A stretch of 64,000 nucleotides of DNA from Oncomelania hupensis (lineage: Eukaryota > Mollusca > Gastropoda > Littorinimorpha > Pomatiopsidae): positions 159,527,152 to 159,591,151 of the forward strand of contig CM072511.1 in the NCBI GenBank assembly GCA_036898135.1. Direction: 5' to 3'. Made by a program: the position numbers and the translations under genes. Numbering within the stretch: position 1 is the first letter of the stretch; each line of letters opens with the position of its first letter. Of this stretch, positions 59,841 to 64,000 are shown one piece after another. Below the pieces are notes generated by a model. It searched no databases, was not told the origin of the DNA, and worked only from the letters and a program-made list of their open reading frames with translations.

Positions 59841-61687
59841 TGAAATAGTGGTAGTAGTAGTAGAAATAGTGGGTTTCTCAATTCTGAAATGATTTTGTTC
59901 ATTCACATGTCTAGGTGTGTGTGTGTGTGTGAGTGTGTGCATGCGTGTGTGTGAGAGAGAGAGAATGATGAGAAGGATACAAAAGGTGTCATACATCATC
60001 TCGTCCTAGTGAAAAAATGGGGTCTGTGTCAGTGGTGCATATGTGACGCTGCTTGAGATAAACCGGCCAAAGTCACCAGCAGCTATTCCAAGCTATGGAT
60101 AAAACTTGCTCAAACTGTCATAAAAAAATTAAATACTTCTTTTAAAAAATCATAGCAAACAAACTATTACAGATAATTAAATTCTGCGTTTTTGCTTCTT
60201 TTTTTTTTTTTAAATAATATAAATTTTTGTTATTTATAAAGAACTACATTTGACACTTTAAGCCTGGTTTTCTCATACAGTGACACGCATGTGCTTGAAG
60301 GTGTGTGTTGTTGTTGAAAAATAAATCCCTATTGCAGATTGCTAACAACTTCACTAATTATTGGTCGTTTGTAGTGAAACAAGTTTTACTGTGGGCCACC
60401 GTAGAGTGGTGAAAATTGTCAGCTAGCGTTAAAATTCAACACAGACACCAGTGTTGTCTACCAGTTTCTGTAGTGGTCTGGGGATAGTCTCAACTAACCT
60501 CCGCAGAAGCTCTGGTGGTATGTTGGTCAGCACTTGCGGCTCTTGTCACTGTGGGATAAAATCAGAGATCAAATTGTACCACTGTAAGGATCACAGTACT
60601 TGTTGTTTCAAGCTAATGCAGCACTGTTGACAAACGTTATCAGCTATTATCATCAGGGAGTTACTTTTCAACCACTGCACATATATATATTTAAAGAATA
60701 CTCCTTGTTTCTGAGAACATATTAAAACACTGTTTAAAAGTGACGGAAACAGCGGAATTTTGCTACAAGGGTTCGGGTAAGGGTTAGTTGTAGATCTAGC
60801 CCTTGCCCTAACCCTTTTCTCTACAAAAATGCACTTTTTGAGTCCCAAAAACCCATTTGCCTTCTTGGATTCTTAAATTGTATGAAACCAAGTGAGGACA
60901 CTATCCGGCGTCAATAAACGGTTCGAAAACATTCTCAAACAGTTCATAAAACAAATACTTTTTCTTGCGTTTTCAAAGTTACCAAACTGTGTCCCCAGAT
61001 GACCTTACAAAAACAAATATGACTTGTTTCTGGGGACATTTTATATTTTATTAGGTTATTATTAAATCAGCAAACTGTTCCAGTACAGTTTGGTGATTTC
61101 ATAACGCAATTCCCAGAGAATTGGCGCAGTGTGTTGTTTGGAGACCTCGCTGCACTGTTTACTGCTGAAAGGTGATATAGTTTTTATGTTGTTTTTTTAT
61201 AACAGCTGTCCTTCAACATTCCAAGCTTGCAACGAGTTATTTCTGTTAAAAGTGCTACGATTGCTGAGTTATTTGGGAGGGGTGGTGATTTTTTTTGTGT
61301 GTGCCTACGTATGCAGTGTGAAATTCAAGCTGCCTTTTCAACGAATGATTGAGAGCTACAAGAGAAGAGATCCACGCTGAGAGTATTTGTATAAGATAAT
61401 ATGGTAGATCAACATGAAGGGTTTTATAGTCAATGTGATGGAAAGCATTCTTGCTTTTGGAATTCTGTTGTTAAGAGCTTTGATAATAGGCATGTTTACC
61501 TATGATTGTGGTTGTTATCGCAGGTTATTGCTGGCTTTTAAAAAAAATGTGGTGTTGCTTTTTTTTTTTTTTTGCTTCACAGAAAAAGAATCTCATAGAT
61601 GCTGGAAGTTAAAGCTATAAACAGAAGGTATCCACATTTTGAATGGATTACTGTATCTAAAGGTTAATGGAGGGAAAAAGAAATTGA

Positions 61688-61739
<52 letters not shown>

Positions 61740-63649
61740 GTATTAATAATATTAACAAAAAACAAGAACCATAACAACAATAATAACAACAATAATAATA
61801 ATAACAGCAGTAATAATAATAACAGCAGTAATTTAATAATAATAATAATAATACATTGGTTTATACTGCGCATTCTCTTATGGCGCAATATTTTAGGTGA
61901 TCATTAGTTTAAACATATTTCCTTTCAGAAAGGTGCTATATTTTGAGTTTTTCTTCCAACGTCTCCAGTGAATAATCCACAGCCCAGTCCCTAAAAATAC
62001 CCCCTAACATGTCAGTAATAATTGTCGAGTATGACTGATGAAGGAGAAGAAGAACATTGGAATCGGTGTAATAGTTTTGTGTGAATCTGATGAAGTTTGC
62101 TAACTGGGCACTGCTGTGTGTTTAGTCAGAATGGGTTGAAACAAAAAAAAACTAAATGCGAAGAAAGGGCAGTTGCAATATTTTATTGTATTGTGGGAAT
62201 TGTTTCATCTTACATGCTTAGAAATTTATAATTGAACTTCTTTTTCGTGGCGTTAGAATAGATTGTATTGGTGTACGCAAGTCACTGTGTGTGTGTGTGT
62301 GTGTGTGTGTGTTTCAATGATTGTGAAGTTTGAATCATTGCCATACAGTTATACATCATACATTTTCTCTTTTAAAGCATTTGAATGTTGTATTGTTTTG
62401 TGCAACTTGCGTGTGTTTTTGTGTGTAGATGTGTGCATGTATGTGTATTTATCATGCCTGCATTTTGTGTGTATCAATATTGAAATGTTCACACCACTCA
62501 TGCGGTATGTATGGTGTTTTTATAGGTGATTTATATGGTTGTCATTATTGGTTACAACATTAGTAATGATTACACTGCAATGTGTACATTGCCACAGTAT
62601 TGGACAATAGAGAGCATACAAACCGTTATACTCTGTGATGTAATATTGTAATCCTGTATTGTATATTGTCTTTGGGCCATGGTTTCAGTTTTGCCTGGGA
62701 ACAATAATCATAACATGGCGTAAACAATAAATTTCAAATACTCATGCCCATTTGTGTAGTAAACTGTTTTTTTACTTTTAATCTTTGACTTTCTCGTCTC
62801 CTTCTCCAACTTCTTCACATCCTCTTCTTTATTGCATCCATACACAATCGTACAAAAGAAAGTCAAAAGATATGAGATGTACAAAATTGTATTTGTCCAA
62901 AGGGTGACACTGGAAAAATTATTTCCGGCCATGCAAAATAGAAAGTATAAAAATCGACCAGTACTTTGAATAAAAACAAAGAATGATGACATAACACGTT
63001 TATGCCGACGATTCGCAAACATGAATTTCATTTGATGTTTATTCATTATATATACAATTATTTTACACAGACAGCTTCTCAAATCTACAGGATTAATCAT
63101 ATTTTCAATCCGCATCAACAAAATATCTCCCACCCCTTAAACCTCCACCTACCCAAATTTTGTTTTAAAAGAACAATAATTGTGATCATTTTCATGAAGA
63201 AAAAAATAACACAACAAAACATACAATAAAGCAAAGCATGTCAAATGCATTGAATTCATCTCATGGCCATAAAACCCAAATTGTAAAAAATTATCCAAAT
63301 CACAGAATGGTAAAATATAATTTAAAAGGAAATCAAATAGCTGAACGCATCACACCAAAAATAAAATTCTATTATAAACATGGTAACTACTACGCAGCTA
63401 AAGTAAATCAGTAAAATGTATCATTAGCCAACTCCAATAAAAACTGTCATAACTTCCTGTCCTTATGTGAGGGAGTGTGTGTTACGTAATCACACCCAGC
63501 AAGTTTAGCTCCATTCCCTCTCGGTCTGAGCATTAACGGGAGAGTGGGGTAGGAGGGGTGTTGGAAGCTGCACATGCAATAATACATTTTTAAAAGATTA
63601 ATTTTTAGAAGCCCTGTCTTATATTAGCCACCTCGATCATCTGTGGTAT
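59841..63649. other. 3' flank of AAGAB
   Basis: Contains the AAGAB 3' UTR of unknown length (ATTAAA near 60128, AATAAA at 60320), an M1 MITE, AAT arrays at 61689-61858 and a GT array at 62286-62311. Frames at 61129-61380 and 62708-63133 (minus) are in AT-rich DNA and match no family I recognise. Confidence 0.55.
60300..60680. mobile_element. M1 MITE, most complete copy
   Basis: Opposing ends TTGTTGAAAAATAAATCCCT and AGGGAGTTACTTTTCAACCA enclose about 380 bp. The right side carries the inverted equivalent of the left-side TACTGTGATCCTTACA seen in other copies, giving a long terminal inverted repeat. It lies downstream of the AAGAB stop and supplies an AATAAA at 60320-60325. Confidence 0.6.
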
Positions 63650-64000
63650 TACATTACATGGTTATTGCTTTGGGTCCAGCGGACTCTTCCGAGCCAAATC
63701 AAGAGCAAAAAATCAAGATCACAACTTTGCTGAAAGAGGACTCACCCCTGATCCGCATAAAAGAACTGTTGAAACAACCCTAATGGCAACACTGAACGCA
63801 CTCCACCACCCGGTCACTTTACAATAAAGACATCCCACTCAGGGGACGCTGAGGCTATACTCTAATTTATCGAATCCCCGTTTACAAAAATAAAATAGAA
63901 TACATACATCATTATAAAATATCAACAAAACATACATATAAAATGCCTACATTGCTAAATAATAACATCATAGGAAGCCCCAGTTACCACCTAGAAGAAA
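63650..64000 (-). mobile_element. R1 element cut by the window end
   Basis: Minus-oriented R1 beginning with an ATTAC tail and GGTTATTGCTTTGGGTCCAG. The 5' end is beyond the window. Confidence 0.7.

Noticed and set aside
61129..61380. 83-codon hydrophobic plus-strand frame
   Set aside because: Composition follows T-rich DNA, no known family and weak start context; it may lie in the AAGAB 3' UTR.
62708..63133. 141-codon minus-strand frame downstream of AAGAB
   Set aside because: AT-rich, no recognisable domain, no supporting splice or start context; probably chance or UTR.

Overview
This is a eukaryotic, metazoan window with long introns, dense short tandem repeats and many interspersed repeats. 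Gene content and repeat character (CR1/Jockey-type LINEs, several tRNA-headed SINEs, a 5S-headed SINE, ATT and GATA arrays) point to a lophotrochozoan, most likely a gastropod mollusc. The species-level origin is inference. There is no bacterial-style gene organisation.

Two host genes can be assembled exon by exon with consistent splice phases. IQCH (IQ motif-containing protein H) runs on the minus strand from 49039 down to 20898 in 23 exons, giving a predicted protein of 1082 residues. AAGAB (alpha/gamma-adaptin-binding protein p34) runs on the plus strand from 49240 to 59840 in 10 exons, giving 348 residues. Their start codons are 200 bp apart, head to head. The same pair is divergently adjacent on human chromosome 15, so this looks like an ancient linkage sharing a bidirectional promoter. 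The two proteins act in different processes: IQCH in the male germ line and sperm, AAGAB as an assembly chaperone of clathrin adaptors. Their pairing therefore suggests shared promoter logic rather than a shared pathway.

Layout. 1-5500: microsatellites and a nested pair of CR1-like LINEs (about 1769-5026). 5500-20900: repeat-dominated intergenic DNA, including a 644-bp pure GATA array, a foldback element, TTAA-flanked MITE candidates and a SINE with clear target duplications. 20898-49039: IQCH, whose introns hold most of the SINEs, LINE fragments, a Tigger/pogo remnant, a piggyBac-like MITE and a SINE whose tRNA-like head has expanded into about 19 tandem 44-bp units. 49040-49239: shared promoter. 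49240-59840: AAGAB, with a 44-bp minisatellite that starts exactly at the splice donor of exon 7. 59841-64000: 3' flank with MITE and retroposon copies and no recognisable gene.

Interspersed families are given working names here: S1, S2, S3 and S5 (tRNA-headed SINEs), S6 (short unclassified repeat), 5S-SINE, R1 (about 570-bp retroposon-like element with a TATA-like motif), LINE-G (5'-truncated LINE ends with a GGATA tail) and M1 (mariner-like MITE). All calls come from reading the sequence and comparing copies within the window; no database search was run.
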